Shown: positions 16,565 to 29,418, counted from the stretch's first letter. The stretch is 33,811 nucleotides of DNA from Desulfobacteraceae bacterium (GCA_013619155.1 JABXKT010000016.1:1-33811), one strand, 5' to 3'. Numbers and translations are program-made. Notes: generated from the sequence alone by a model not told the origin.

Positions 16565-16643
16565 GACTCCTTCATAGACCACAACCCTATAATTTAAAAA
16601 CATAGAGCCTCATCCCCTCCCCTCAGCCAAAGGAGCGATAAGA

Positions 16644-17099
16644 ATGATCATCGACGACAAGGACAAACAGATCATCAACCATATCCAGTCTGATTTCCCC
16701 ATCTGCAAGAGGCCCTATGCTGCCATTGGCGATGCGTTATCCATGGATGAAAAAGAGGTGATCACTCGAATCTCACGCCTCAAAGACAATGACATCATAC
16801 GACGTATCGGAGGAAACTTCAGTCCCGATACCCTGGGGTTTTTCAGCACCCTCTGCGGGGCCAAGGTCCCCGAGGATAAAATTGATGCCTTCGCCCAGGT
16901 GGTCAATGGCTATAAGGGAGTCACCCATAACTACATACGCGATGATGAGTTCAACGTCTGGTTCACCTTCATCGAGGCCTCTGTGGAGACAATCCAGGCT
17001 AACCTCGCCGAAATCACCGAAAAGACAGGCATCACTGCCATCTACAACCTACCGGCCACACGCGTATTTAAGGTACGGGCCGAATTCACGGTGAAGTAA
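16644..17099 (+). CDS. Siroheme decarboxylase subunit (AhbA/AhbB family, Lrp/AsnC fold)
   Basis: A 151-residue protein with an N-terminal winged helix (KDKQIINHIQSDFP, RISRLKDNDIIRRIGGNF) and a C-terminal RAM-like domain with GVTHNYIRDDEFNVWFTFI and the end TRVFKVRAEF. These are the signatures of AhbA and AhbB, which together remove acetate groups from siroheme to make didecarboxysiroheme in the alternative heme pathway of sulfate reducers. I cannot decide between A and B; the partner subunit is not in the window. Start fixed by AAAGGAG nine bases upstream. Alternative: an Lrp-type regulator, less likely given the HNYxR motif. Confidence 0.85.
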   Translation: MIIDDKDKQIINHIQSDFPICKRPYAAIGDALSMDEKEVITRISRLKDNDIIRRIGGNFSPDTLGFFSTLCGAKVPEDKIDAFAQVVNGYKGVTHNYIRDDEFNVWFTFIEASVETIQANLAEITEKTGITAIYNLPATRVFKVRAEFTVK

Positions 17100-17101
17100 C
17101 C

Positions 17102-17896
17102 ATGGCTTCCCTGCGCCTGGCCCTGGCATCCACCCCCGCCACCTTATGCAACCCATCGGTCAACGTGACGGCCATGCGTCGCTGTTGTCATGAGGCCTAT
17201 GCGGGGGGAGCTCGCCTCCTTGTCCTTCCCGAACTCTCCCTCACCGGCTACGGCAACGGCCCCGATACGGCAGACCGGGCACTTACCGAAGCGGAGGCCC
17301 TCACCATGGTGGCCGAGGCCAGCCTTGGCACCGCCATGGGGGTCCTTGCCGGATTCACAGAAAAAGGGGAGGGTGACACGCTCTTCGCATCCCACATCGC
17401 CCGCCTCCCCGACGGCAGCCACACCACCTACCGAAAGCTGCACCTGGCCCCTCCCGAGAAGGGGGCATACACCCAGGGGAGTGGGCTGCCCCTCTTTACC
17501 TTCCAGGGTTTTACCATCGGCATCCTCCTCTGCTACGACGCCCATTTTCCACTGGTCTTCCACCGCATGGCCGAACGGGGGGCCGATCTCGTCCTCATCC
17601 CCCATGCCTCTCCCCGGGGCACGAGCCAGGAGAAATGCGACTCATGGATGCGCCACCTACCGGCACGGGCCTTTGACAACAGCCTCTGGGTAGCGGCCGT
17701 CAACCAATGCGGCACCAATGAGGCGGGACTCCACTTCCCCCCCCTGGCCCTGGCCCTGGACCCCTCGGGCCGACTCACCGCTCCCCCCCGCCTCTCCCAA
17801 GGCCTCTTTTTTGTCGATATCACCCATGAAAAGCTCGCCTGCGTCCGCAGCCACCCTATGCGCTACTTCCTCCCCAACACACGCAAGGATCTCTAA
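17102..17896 (+). CDS. Nitrilase-superfamily carbon-nitrogen hydrolase
   Basis: A 264-residue cytoplasmic amidohydrolase with the Glu-Lys-Cys catalytic set: Glu in VLPELSLTGYG (near 42), Lys in YRKLHLAPPEKGAY (near 110), and Cys in GILLCYDAHFP (near 145). Length fits the family. The exact amide or nitrile substrate is unknown. The ATG lies two bases after the TAA of the siroheme decarboxylase gene (GTGAAG upstream), so the pair is translationally coupled, although no functional link is known to me. Codon use is GC-rich at third positions like its neighbours. Confidence 0.88.
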   Translation: MASLRLALASTPATLCNPSVNVTAMRRCCHEAYAGGARLLVLPELSLTGYGNGPDTADRALTEAEALTMVAEASLGTAMGVLAGFTEKGEGDTLFASHIARLPDGSHTTYRKLHLAPPEKGAYTQGSGLPLFTFQGFTIGILLCYDAHFPLVFHRMAERGADLVLIPHASPRGTSQEKCDSWMRHLPARAFDNSLWVAAVNQCGTNEAGLHFPPLALALDPSGRLTAPPRLSQGLFFVDITHEKLACVRSHPMRYFLPNTRKDL

Positions 17897-18232
17897 AAGA
17901 GAAAATAACCGCCTCAACCCGGCCATCTCACGGGGAAGGGGGATTACATCCAGAGAGTGCATAACGAAGGAAAACAGCGTAAAAAAGTGGGCAGATAAGC
18001 CGCTTCTCCTCGTACCTCGGGAAAGAGAACACCCGCGCCTATTAAAGAGGTGCAAACCGCTGAACCATTTTCATACATCTGTTTATCCGGTATTTCATAT
18101 CGGCAGGATCGCCGGAGGCATATTTGACTGGAATAACTCCGGCGGCCGGTCCCAGACAAGAATATCGGAACCAGAGCCCCGGGGCTCTAAAAAGTGGACC
18201 CGGGAATCACCCGAGCCCACCGCCGAACACAC
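17897..18232. other. Intergenic region between convergent genes, no gene seen
   Basis: About 336 bases. Two palindromes stand out: CGCCGGAG (18110-18117) pairing with CTCCGGCG (18137-18144), and the uninterrupted AGAGCCCCGGGGCTCT near 18174. Neither is followed by a clear U-tract on either strand. A short CCTCGTACCTCGGG near 18007-18020 recalls the 97-bp repeat, but the similarity ends there. Confidence 0.45.
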
Positions 18233-18934
18233 TTACTGCACAGAGACCAGCTTAAAGCCGTCGCCCTCTTCTTCGATACGATAATTAAACATCACAATGG
18301 TGGTGGTCAGGGGACGCCCCAGGAGAAAATCGAGAATCGCCTCGTTGACCCGACCACTATCGGCAAGGCTCGCCCGCAGACTGCGATCGTAGGCAATCAT
18401 CTCACACACCTTGGCCATGGCATCGGGATCCTTCTTGATATCTACCGCATGCATCCACTCTCCCAAAGCCTTATAGCTGCACCGCTCATGATGGTCGCTT
18501 ACCAGGTCCCACAGCCCCTCGATTCCCCCGATGATATCTTTGCGAGTCAGGGCATCATCGGAGGCGTAAACCGCCTCAATCTCACGGGAGTCCCAGCACT
18601 TGAAGGCGCGGCACTCAAAAGGGCGATGAGTGTAGATAGAGCATTTATTTTCAGCCTCCAGAAATTGACAACGCAACTCGCCGGCCGTCACCTTGATCTT
18701 AATATAATCTGTGACAAGGGGCTCCATCTTGAGAGTCTCCTTGTTAAACATCAGCTCCCCGGCCCTTTGGGTGTAAAGATCCGAGATATCGATCTTGCCA
18801 GTCTTAATCTGGCGCTCATCCTGGGTCCGTAAAACAGGTCCACCGCCAGTGCAGCAGGCACCGCACTGGTTGCATGAGGTCTGGGGAGCACTGCAGCCAC
18901 TGCAGCCTTCACTTTCACCGGTTAAAAACTCCAT
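18233..18934 (-). CDS. YkgJ-family cysteine-cluster protein
   Basis: A 233-residue protein. Near the N-terminus lies CNQCGACCTGGGPVLR, the CxxCxxCC mark of the YkgJ (UPF0153) family, thought to bind a metal or Fe-S centre. A second Cys group, CQFLEAENKCSIYTHRPFEC followed by RAFKCWDS, completes the putative site. Preceding the first motif is an unusual CSGCSAPQTSC, adding three cysteines. Function of the family is unknown. ATG at 18934 with AAGGAAGG upstream. It ends facing the nitrilase gene and stands alone. Confidence 0.82.
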   Translation of the reverse strand: MEFLTGESEGCSGCSAPQTSCNQCGACCTGGGPVLRTQDERQIKTGKIDISDLYTQRAGELMFNKETLKMEPLVTDYIKIKVTAGELRCQFLEAENKCSIYTHRPFECRAFKCWDSREIEAVYASDDALTRKDIIGGIEGLWDLVSDHHERCSYKALGEWMHAVDIKKDPDAMAKVCEMIAYDRSLRASLADSGRVNEAILDFLLGRPLTTTIVMFNYRIEEEGDGFKLVSVQ

Positions 18935-19152
18935 AACGCCCTTCCTTATATATATGTGGTGATCCCATGAAATCCGCCCTCTGCCCGGTGCGGCACCGCA
19001 ATCGTCACCGGAAGGCGTGGGACATCAAATAAAATCAAACAATACTCTTATTTTTTTGTCACTACTCAACGATACCTCACCTGGCCATATCGAGAGACAA
19101 GCCCTCGAAAAGCTTGGCAAATAGGCATTACCAAGTCACTTTCTATTTAAGC
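18935..19152. other. Upstream region of the YkgJ-type gene, no gene seen
   Basis: AT-rich in its second half. No clear sigma-70 promoter pair. It leads directly into the structured repeat copy at 19153. Confidence 0.4.
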
Positions 19153-19249
19153 GAAGAATCAAAGGCGTATGTGATTTGCCCCAAGGCACGAGGGGTAAAG
19201 CGCATACGCTGGCTTGGCTTTCGAGGTGGCACATCTCGCCGCCGGAGGC
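19153..19249 (+). repeat. Structured dispersed repeat, copy A (about 97 bp)
   Basis: About 80% identical to the reverse complement of 26461-26557. Two stems: GCGTATG/CATACGC (19165-19171 with 19203-19209, extended to ten pairs with G-U pairs) and CGAGGT/ATCTCG (19222-19227 with 19233-19238), ending in GCCGCCGGAGGC. Both stems differ in sequence from copy B but keep pairing. No coding sense. Confidence 0.85.
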
Positions 19250-19290
19250 CCGCTTTTTAATCACTTTGACGACCATAGAAGGCGTCTTCT

Positions 19291-19331
19291 TGCGCTCAAA
19301 TAGTTACAAAAATGGTAACTATTTGAGCGCA
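19291..19331. repeat. Perfect 17-bp inverted repeat
   Basis: TGCGCTCAAATAGTTAC (19291-19307), loop AAAAATG, then its exact reverse complement (19315-19331). It is not GC-rich, has no U-tract, and lies in non-coding DNA downstream of nifJ and upstream of the YkgJ-type gene. Confidence 0.85.
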
Positions 19332-19493
19332 CTAAAGGGAAAATACCGTTTCCAAAAGCCGGGCATGACTCCCTCGCCTCTGCATATCCACCGAAGACAA
19401 GATGCCACCCCCTTTCGCACACCATCGGGCAAAAAGCCGCAGCACCGCCACAGTATAGGCGCTGCTGTTCGCCGCCATCAAACATCAAACCAG

Positions 19494-19557
19494 AAAAAAA
19501 GGCAAGGGCCAACTGCACGCTGTGCAGCCGACCCCTGCCTATTTTTTTACACTGATT
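19494..19557 (-). terminator. Bidirectional terminator after nifJ
   Basis: AGGCA..GGG..CTGCAC around 19500-19516 pairs with GTGCAG..CCC..TGCCT (19521-19540) with small internal bulges. A-run on the left (19494-19500) and T-run on the right (19542-19548), so it can end transcripts from both strands. Confidence 0.8.
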
Positions 19558-19620
19558 TTTCAAGATGTTTCACGATCTGAAAGGTCAGACCAGGGGCACA
19601 CCATCCGCCCTTTTGGCTCA

Positions 19621-23517
<3,897 letters not shown>

Positions 23518-23561
23518 TAAAAAAGGGCCAAAGCCATGATTATAACTCACGGCCCTGGCCC
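23518..23561 (-). terminator. Putative terminator of clpB
   Basis: GGGCCA (23525-23530) pairs with TGGCCC (23556-23561). The run of As at 23519-23524 reads as Us on the minus strand. The loop is long and may hold an inner GCC/GGC pairing, so the fold is uncertain. Confidence 0.55.
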
Positions 23562-23612
23562 AATACTACGCTTTACAATTCTCTTCTATGAGGAACACAA
23601 GGTTTGCTATCT

Positions 23613-26204
23613 TCACTCGGAAACAACGGCAAACACAAGCGCCCCGTCTCTAAACTCTACGCCAATCGTCTCTCCGTCACCGAAGCCCCCCTTTAATATC
23701 TCCACGGCCAGGGGGTTCTCCACCCCTTTTTGAATGGCGCGTTTCAAGGGCCGCGCACCAAAGGCGGGATCATACCCCACCTCGGCCAGATGTGCGATGG
23801 CCCCAGGCGATACGGTAAAGCCGATCCCCCGGCTGGCAAGCCGCTCCCCCACACGTCGTAACTGCAGGGCCACGATCTGGGCCAGTTCATCCTTGGTGAG
23901 ACGTTCAAAGATCACCGTTTCATCGATACGGTTCAAGAATTCAGGCCGGAAGGAGGCGCGAAGCATCGCCCCCACCTTCGCCTCCATCTCATCTCGATGC
24001 TCTCCCCCATAGGCCTGAATCTCATGGCTGCCAATATTAGAGGTGAGCATGATCAAGGTGTTTCTGAAATCCACGACCCGCCCCTGGCTGTCTGTCATGC
24101 GACCGTCGTCTAAAATTTGCAGCAAGATGTTGAGCACATCGGGATGGGCCTTCTCAATCTCGTCGAAGAGCACCACCGCATAGGGCCGCCTGCGTATCGC
24201 CTCGGTGAGAGCCCCCCCTTCCTCATACCCCACATACCCTGGAGGTGCTCCGATGAGCCGGGCCACCGCATGCTTCTCCATATACTCACTCATATCGATG
24301 CGCACCAAGGCCTTCTCATCGTCGAAGAGAAAAGCGGCCAGCGCCTTGGCCAGCTCGGTCTTCCCCACCCCCGTGGGCCCCATAAAGATAAAAGATCCCA
24401 TGGGCCGGTTGGGATCCTGGAGCCCGGACCTCGCCCTGCGCACCGCGTCGGAGACGGCGGTAATGGCCTGTTTCTGACCCACCACCCGCGCCCCCAGCCC
24501 CGCCTCCATGGAGAGGAGCCGTGCCATCTCCCCTTCCAGCATCTTCGCCACGGGAATACCCGTCCAGATAGAGACCACCTCGGCCACATCCTCGTCGTCC
24601 ACCTCCTCCTTAAGCATCTTGCGATCCTTCTGAAGGGCGAACAGAGCCGCCTTGGCCGCGTCCAGCTCCCCTCTCAAGGCATCCCTGCGCCCATAACGGA
24701 TCTCCGCCACCCGGGCCAAATCCCCCTCGCGTTCGGCCTGGGCCTCGTCCCTGCCCAACTGCTCCTGAGCCTCCTTCAGGGATCGAATACGGCCAATCAT
24801 CGACTTCTCATTGACCCAATGGGCCTTCTTACGATGGGCCTCCTCCTGAAGCTGACCCAGCTCCCTATCGAGAACCGCCAGACGCTCCCGGGAGATCCGA
24901 TCACTCTCCTTGGTCAGAGCCCGCTTCTCCACCTCCATCTGAGTCAGTCGGCGCAGCATCTCATCGATATCGGCGGGCATGCTATCGATCTCGATACGAA
25001 GCCGTGAGGCGCACTCATCCACCAGATCGATAGCCTTATCGGGAAGAAACCGGTCGGCAATATAGCGCTGAGAGAGGGTAGCCGCAGCCACAAGGGCCGA
25101 ATCTTTGATGCGCACCCCATGGTGCACCTCATATCTCTCCTTAAGCCCCCGCAAGATCGAGATGGTATCCTCCACACTGGGCTCGGCGGTAAATACCGGC
25201 TGGAATCTGCGTTCCAGGGCCGCATCTTTTTCGATATACTTACGGTACTCCGTAAGGGTGGTGGCCCCCACACAACGAAGCACCCCACGGGCCAGGGCGG
25301 GCTTCAGCAGATTCGACGCATCCATGGAGCCTTCGGCGGCACCGGTACCCACCACCGTGTGCAGCTCATCGATAAAGAGAACGATCTCGCCGTCTGCCGC
25401 CTCCACCTCCTTCAAAACCGCCTTGAGCCGCTCCTCAAACTCCCCACGAAATTTAGCCCCGGCCACCAGCGCCCCCATATCCAGAGAGGCCAGACGCCGG
25501 TTCTTTAATATCTCCGGCACGTCCCCTTCCACAATACGGCGGGCCAGCCCCTCCACGATGGCCGTCTTGCCCACCCCGGGTTCACCGATAAGCACCGGGT
25601 TGTTCTTGCGCCGCCTCGAGAGCACCTGCACCACCCTCCGGATCTCCTCATCGCGGCCGATGACCGGATCCAACTTTCCCGCCCGAGCCATGGCTGTCAA
25701 ATCCAGAGAGTACTTCTCCAATGCCTGGTAGCCCGCCTCGGGATTCGGGTCGGTGACGCGCTGGCTGCCCCGGATCTCCATAAGCACCTTCAAGATAGCC
25801 TCACGCCCCAGACCAAAGCGCTCAAAGAGTGCCTTGACTCCGGGCCGTCCGCAGCCGGCCAGGGCCAGGAGAAGATGCTCCACACTCACATACTCATCCT
25901 TCATGGCCGATGCCTCGCCAAAGGCCTGATTCACCACCTGCGTGGACCCCGCCGAGAGATACGCCTCATCAGTGTCACCACTGACGCGGGGCAAGCCATC
26001 CACCCGATCGGCCAGCTGGCCGACGAGGCCATCTATGGAGACACCCATCTTTCGGCACACAGAAGGGACAATCCCCTCCCGGTCATCCAGCATGGCCGCA
26101 CACAAATGCTCCGGCTCGATCTGGGGGTTTCCCTTCTGGGACGCCATCTCCTGGGCCACCTGAATCATCTCCTGAGACTTCACCGTCAATCGATCAAATC
26201 GCAT
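23613..26204 (-). CDS. clpB: ATP-dependent disaggregase ClpB
   Basis: An 863-residue Hsp100 chaperone that, with DnaK, extracts polypeptides from aggregates. Domains in order: Clp-N repeat (1-145), AAA1 with Walker [16 protein letters not shown] (near 205) and [14 protein letters not shown], a coiled-coil M domain (about 400-520), and AAA2 with [15 protein letters not shown] (near 605), [11 protein letters not shown] and LNRIDE sensor segments. Length fits ClpB (about 860). Two ATGs lie in tandem; the second (26204) has the better spacing, five bases, from AAGGAGG. No clear heat-shock promoter or CIRCE element is seen upstream. Single gene. Confidence 0.96.
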   Translation of the reverse strand: MRFDRLTVKSQEMIQVAQEMASQKGNPQIEPEHLCAAMLDDREGIVPSVCRKMGVSIDGLVGQLADRVDGLPRVSGDTDEAYLSAGSTQVVNQAFGEASAMKDEYVSVEHLLLALAGCGRPGVKALFERFGLGREAILKVLMEIRGSQRVTDPNPEAGYQALEKYSLDLTAMARAGKLDPVIGRDEEIRRVVQVLSRRRKNNPVLIGEPGVGKTAIVEGLARRIVEGDVPEILKNRRLASLDMGALVAGAKFRGEFEERLKAVLKEVEAADGEIVLFIDELHTVVGTGAAEGSMDASNLLKPALARGVLRCVGATTLTEYRKYIEKDAALERRFQPVFTAEPSVEDTISILRGLKERYEVHHGVRIKDSALVAAATLSQRYIADRFLPDKAIDLVDECASRLRIEIDSMPADIDEMLRRLTQMEVEKRALTKESDRISRERLAVLDRELGQLQEEAHRKKAHWVNEKSMIGRIRSLKEAQEQLGRDEAQAEREGDLARVAEIRYGRRDALRGELDAAKAALFALQKDRKMLKEEVDDEDVAEVVSIWTGIPVAKMLEGEMARLLSMEAGLGARVVGQKQAITAVSDAVRRARSGLQDPNRPMGSFIFMGPTGVGKTELAKALAAFLFDDEKALVRIDMSEYMEKHAVARLIGAPPGYVGYEEGGALTEAIRRRPYAVVLFDEIEKAHPDVLNILLQILDDGRMTDSQGRVVDFRNTLIMLTSNIGSHEIQAYGGEHRDEMEAKVGAMLRASFRPEFLNRIDETVIFERLTKDELAQIVALQLRRVGERLASRGIGFTVSPGAIAHLAEVGYDPAFGARPLKRAIQKGVENPLAVEILKGGFGDGETIGVEFRDGALVFAVVSE

Positions 26205-26457
26205 CATATCCTCCTTAGACTCTCACCCACGGCTCTTTTCCGTCATTGGCCCCAATAAAATTTCGCCAATATATCGTAAAAAAGCATGGGATTATTACTA
26301 TGTATTTATAAAAAAGTTAACCACCCCAACGGGGGTGTCAAGCCATCAAAAAAGAGAACGGGGTCACAGAAAGGTTTTTTAAACGGGAAAGGCAAAATGG
26401 AGGGGAGAGGAAGGTCCGGAGCAAAAACAGAACAAAAAAAAGGGGGCCTCCTATGGT
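26205..26457. other. Upstream region of clpB, no gene seen
   Basis: Homopurine-rich spacer; a small hairpin CACCCC/GGGGTG lies near 26322-26337. No convincing promoter on either strand. Confidence 0.4.
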
Positions 26458-26460
26458 TAA

Positions 26461-26557
26461 GCCTCCGGCGGCAAGGTGTACCACCTTGAAAGCAGACCAG
26501 CGAATGCACTGTAGCCCCTCGTGCCTCGGGTCAGATTACATTCGCCTTTGATTCTTC
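26461..26557 (-). repeat. Structured dispersed repeat, copy B (about 97 bp, inverted relative to copy A)
   Basis: Reverse complement of copy A at about 80% identity. Stems on minus: GCGAATG/CATTCGC (plus 26539-26545 and 26500-26506) and CAAGGT/ACCTTG (plus 26472-26477 and 26483-26488). Both are fully paired, with compensatory changes against copy A. Confidence 0.85.
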
Positions 26558-26587
26558 AGTGAAATCGAAGTGATTTAATAAAACCAG

Positions 26588-26626
26588 TTTGGCAACCTTT
26601 TCAAAATGTTGGCCCCCAGCAGGGCC
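26588..26626 (+). repeat. 39-bp direct repeat, copy 1
   Basis: TTTGGCAACC, then a variable CAAAA core, then TGGCCCCC and GCAGGGCC. It matches 26771-26809 with five differences in 39 positions. Both copies are preceded by an AT-rich TTAA stretch. Confidence 0.8.
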
Positions 26627-26687
26627 GCCAGAGGCATCTTTAACCCGGCCGCCTTCTATGGTTAAAGGGACCCAAAAAAGGGCCTCC

Positions 26688-26717
26688 GGGGTCCAGGGAA
26701 TAAATCCCCTGGACCCC
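26688..26717. repeat. Perfect 11-bp hairpin
   Basis: GGGGTCCAGGG (26688-26698) pairs with CCCTGGACCCC (26707-26717). On the minus strand it is followed, after GGAGGCCC, by six Ts, so it may help end the cbiR transcript. Confidence 0.7.
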
Positions 26718-26722
26718 AAGTG

Positions 26723-26759
26723 AGCGACCATGCCGGGCCTTTGGCCCGGCATGGTCGCT
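26723..26759. repeat. Perfect 17-bp GC-rich hairpin
   Basis: AGCGACCATGCCGGGCC (26723-26739), loop TTT, then its exact reverse complement (26743-26759). No U-tract on either side. It stands five bases after the previous hairpin. Confidence 0.85.
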
Positions 26760-26770
26760 ATTAAATCCTA

Positions 26771-26809
26771 TTTGGCAACCGTTCCAAAAGGGTGGCCCCC
26801 GGCAGGGCC
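26771..26809 (+). repeat. 39-bp direct repeat, copy 2
   Basis: Second copy of 26588-26626, 183 bases further on, 40 bases beyond the cbiR stop codon. Confidence 0.8.
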
Positions 26810-26848
26810 AGGCGAGGCGACACTTTTTCGACTCAACGTTAAAGAGGG

Positions 26849-27628
26849 CTATCCCAGTTTTTTGGCAAGGAGTGCAATGGACTCAAAACAGGGCGCGGCC
26901 TTAAATACCTCCACGGAGAGGGTGTGGGTATAGGAGGCGAGAAAGGGGAGGAGAGCGTCCATAAGATGCGGGTCCATAAGAGAGAGGGAGCGATGGTCCT
27001 TCCCTTCGGCGACGCCATGAAGGTGCACCATACGGCACAATGGCCCCAACCGCTCCAGAGTCGCCGCTAGGGGTAGGCCAAAATGAATGAGATGCCCCAG
27101 ATCGAGACAGACGTGAAAACCCAAGGATTCCAGGGTATCGGCCAGGGGGAGAAGGTCGTAGTCCAGGGTCTCCACGGTGATACGGGCCGGATCCATGAGA
27201 CGGGAGAGAGCACTGAGGCTGTCACGGGCACCCGCCAGCCAGGCGTTTGGGTCAACCCCCGGTGGGCGGTCCAGATGAACGGTATGGGTCACAGGAGACA
27301 AGGGGGCCACCAGAGCGAAGAGACGCTCATGGGCCTCAAGAGCGCGCTGCCGCTCACCGGGATCCGTGGCGGCCAGGTTCTCATCGATGGGCATGTGAAT
27401 ATTGTAAGAGAGCCCGTGCCTCTCCTGGAGGCGCCGGAGCATCTCCCACTCGTCGGCCTGGGGCAGAGAGCCGAGTCCCCCCTCGAAGAAGAGAAGCTCC
27501 ACTCCGTCCACATACGGAGCGACACGTGCCACATTCTCTAGGTACCCTTCGGGATAGAGCCAGGACGGCACGGTCAGTGAGAAGGGAAATCGTCCCTTGT
27601 AATGAGTCATCGGCCCCAATTCCATCAT
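26849..27628 (-). CDS. cbiR: CbiR-like cobamide phosphodiesterase (AP endonuclease 2 / TIM-barrel family)
   Basis: A 259-residue protein with a xylose-isomerase-like TIM barrel. Visible barrel motifs: FSLTVPSWLYPEGYLENV at the N-terminus, VDGVELLFFEGG, SYNIHMPIDENL (near 95), THTVHLD, TVETLDYDLLPLAD, VCLDLGHLI, CRMVHLHGV and LSVEVFK, with His, Asp and Glu fit to bind two or three metals. The FSLTVPS start and the IHMP-D block match my memory of CbiR, which cuts the nucleotide loop of salvaged cobamides for remodelling. The general TIM-barrel call is safer than the substrate. The ATG overlaps the stop of the upstream diguanylate cyclase by four bases (ATGA), so the two are coupled; GGGGGG lies upstream. 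Confidence 0.68.
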   Translation of the reverse strand: MMELGPMTHYKGRFPFSLTVPSWLYPEGYLENVARVAPYVDGVELLFFEGGLGSLPQADEWEMLRRLQERHGLSYNIHMPIDENLAATDPGERQRALEAHERLFALVAPLSPVTHTVHLDRPPGVDPNAWLAGARDSLSALSRLMDPARITVETLDYDLLPLADTLESLGFHVCLDLGHLIHFGLPLAATLERLGPLCRMVHLHGVAEGKDHRSLSLMDPHLMDALLPFLASYTHTLSVEVFKAAPCFESIALLAKKLG

Positions 27629-29418
27629 ACCGTCCCCCCTTTTTTCTCGACACAGCAGCTATCCCGACATTTTCTCTTGCGCTTCACCGCATACATATCA
27701 CTGTCCGCATAACAGATCAGATCATTGGCTGTCACGGCGTCATCGGGGAAGAGAGCGATCCCGATACTCCCAGAGACATAGTCAACCACCTGCCCACCCA
27801 CCTCATAGGGGTGACTCAAAATCTCCACCATCTTCTCGGCCACCACATCGCAGCCCCCATCATTTTCAAGGATCACGGCAAACTCATCCCCCCCCATCCG
27901 AGCCACACAATCACTCTGGCGCAGATTGTCTAAGAATCGGCGCGTAATTTCCTGGAGTACCATATCTCCCCCCTCATGGCCCAGGGTATCATTGACCTCT
28001 TTAAATCGATCGATATCAATATAGAGAAGGGCCACCCGCCCACCATATCGCTTGGCCCGTGTGATATCATTTTCCAGGCGCTCATAAAAGCCCTTGCGAT
28101 TCTTCAAGCCGGTGAGGGGATCATGATACGCCATATAGATCAACTCCTCTTCGTAACGCTTCCTCGCCTCCACATCCCGGACAATGGTGCGAAAACCGGT
28201 GCGGGCCCCGGAGGTATCCCGGATCAGGGAGACCGAGACCCCTATATGCCTCCGGCTCCCATCCTTTCGAAGAATGGGATAATCAAAGTCAGCGATATCC
28301 TCCACCCCGTTAAAGAGATCGGAAAAAGAGGCCAGAACCCGCTGCCGACTCTCCACGGCAATAAATTCGCCCCGGTGCATGCCGATGATTTCATCCACCG
28401 CATATCCGGTAATCTCACACATGGAGGCGTTGACAAAGACAACATACCCCCCTTGGCTCACCTCGCAATATCCCTCTTTCATATTCTCAACGATGGCCCG
28501 GTACTTCTCTTCGTTGGAGCGTAAGGCCTCTTCGGCCTGACGACGCTGGACCACCTCATGCTCCAATTCATAACTGCGAATCTCCGCCTCGGCCATCATC
28601 TCATTGGCCTTAAAAATAGCCCGTTCCAGCTCTCGATTGGACGCCTCCAGCTCCTCTCCGTTATCCATCAACGCACGGTTCTGAATCTCGGACTCCCGGA
28701 TCTTTTCTATGATGCCACACCGGATGCGGTTAATACTTTCAAAAAGCGAGACAAACGCTGAGTTCCTCGTCACCTCTACGCCCTGGCTCAGATCCCCTTC
28801 GGCAATCTTTTCCGAGGCGACTCTCAACATATCAATGGAACGAATCAACCCCCACGTATACCGATACACCCCAACGATCACCATAAAAAAAGAGAGAATC
28901 CCAAAGAGACAGAACAGCCATTGAAAGCCGATACGTCCCTCCGGAAAAACATCCACCGGGGCCATGGCAAGGCCCACAGAACGGCCCCCCTTTGATGCAA
29001 ACGCCATCACTCGGAAAAAAGCCCCACTAAAGGCAAGGGTCCGGCCTTTAGAGTACCCCTTAAGCCGGGCGTCTTCCATCAGATCCGGGGCATCGGCAAT
29101 GAACCGCCGCCCCCCTTCGGGGACAGATCCCACCACATCCCAGCCCAATGGGCGCCCTCTATTCTCGAGTAAAAATCCCAGGGATAACCCAGGCACCAGC
29201 TCTCCCACTGGCGGAGAAAAGCCCTCAGATCCCGCCTCGCCATGAATAACCTGCCCCCCCCAGATGCGAAGCATAGAGTCAAGGTCATCGATATAAACGG
29301 CGTTCAGCCCATAGTGAAAAAAGGCAAGAAAGAGAAGAAGCATCGCCACAAAACTACCGGCAACCCACGCGGTGATACGAGCACACAGCCCCATGGTTTT
29401 CCTCTCTTCATATTCCAT
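27625..29418 (-). CDS. Membrane diguanylate cyclase (sensor-HAMP-PAS-GGDEF)
   Basis: A 597-residue protein. One membrane helix near 14-36 (VAGSFVAMLLLFLAFFHYG), a ~120-residue periplasmic part that may be CHASE4-like, a second helix near 165-190 (FCLFGILSFFMVIVGVY), then HAMP, a coiled coil (about 240-300), a PAS domain (KYRAIVENMKEGYCEVSQGG) and a GGDEF domain with the intact catalytic MGGDEFAVI. The inhibitory I-site RxxD (RQSD) stands five residues before it. No EAL domain, so it should make, not degrade, cyclic di-GMP. The ATG at 29418 has AGGAGAAG upstream; the ATG at 29439 has none. Cotranscribed with the CbiR-like gene. Confidence 0.9.
   Translation of the reverse strand: MEYEERKTMGLCARITAWVAGSFVAMLLLFLAFFHYGLNAVYIDDLDSMLRIWGGQVIHGEAGSEGFSPPVGELVPGLSLGFLLENRGRPLGWDVVGSVPEGGRRFIADAPDLMEDARLKGYSKGRTLAFSGAFFRVMAFASKGGRSVGLAMAPVDVFPEGRIGFQWLFCLFGILSFFMVIVGVYRYTWGLIRSIDMLRVASEKIAEGDLSQGVEVTRNSAFVSLFESINRIRCGIIEKIRESEIQNRALMDNGEELEASNRELERAIFKANEMMAEAEIRSYELEHEVVQRRQAEEALRSNEEKYRAIVENMKEGYCEVSQGGYVVFVNASMCEITGYAVDEIIGMHRGEFIAVESRQRVLASFSDLFNGVEDIADFDYPILRKDGSRRHIGVSVSLIRDTSGARTGFRTIVRDVEARKRYEEELIYMAYHDPLTGLKNRKGFYERLENDITRAKRYGGRVALLYIDIDRFKEVNDTLGHEGGDMVLQEITRRFLDNLRQSDCVARMGGDEFAVILENDGGCDVVAEKMVEILSHPYEVGGQVVDYVSGSIGIALFPDDAVTANDLICYADSDMYAVKRKRKCRDSCCVEKKGGTV

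Noticed and set aside
18003..18025. A third copy of the 97-bp structured repeat (CCTCGTACCTCGGG)
   Set aside because: Only about 14 bases match; the stems seen in copies A and B are missing.
19176..19580. A 134-codon open frame on plus in the gap before nifJ
   Set aside because: It crosses a structured repeat, a perfect inverted repeat and a terminator; no ribosome binding site or coding character.
26205..26300. Heat-shock (sigma-32 or CIRCE) control of clpB
   Set aside because: No CTTGAA/CCCCAT pair at proper spacing and no CIRCE inverted repeat upstream.
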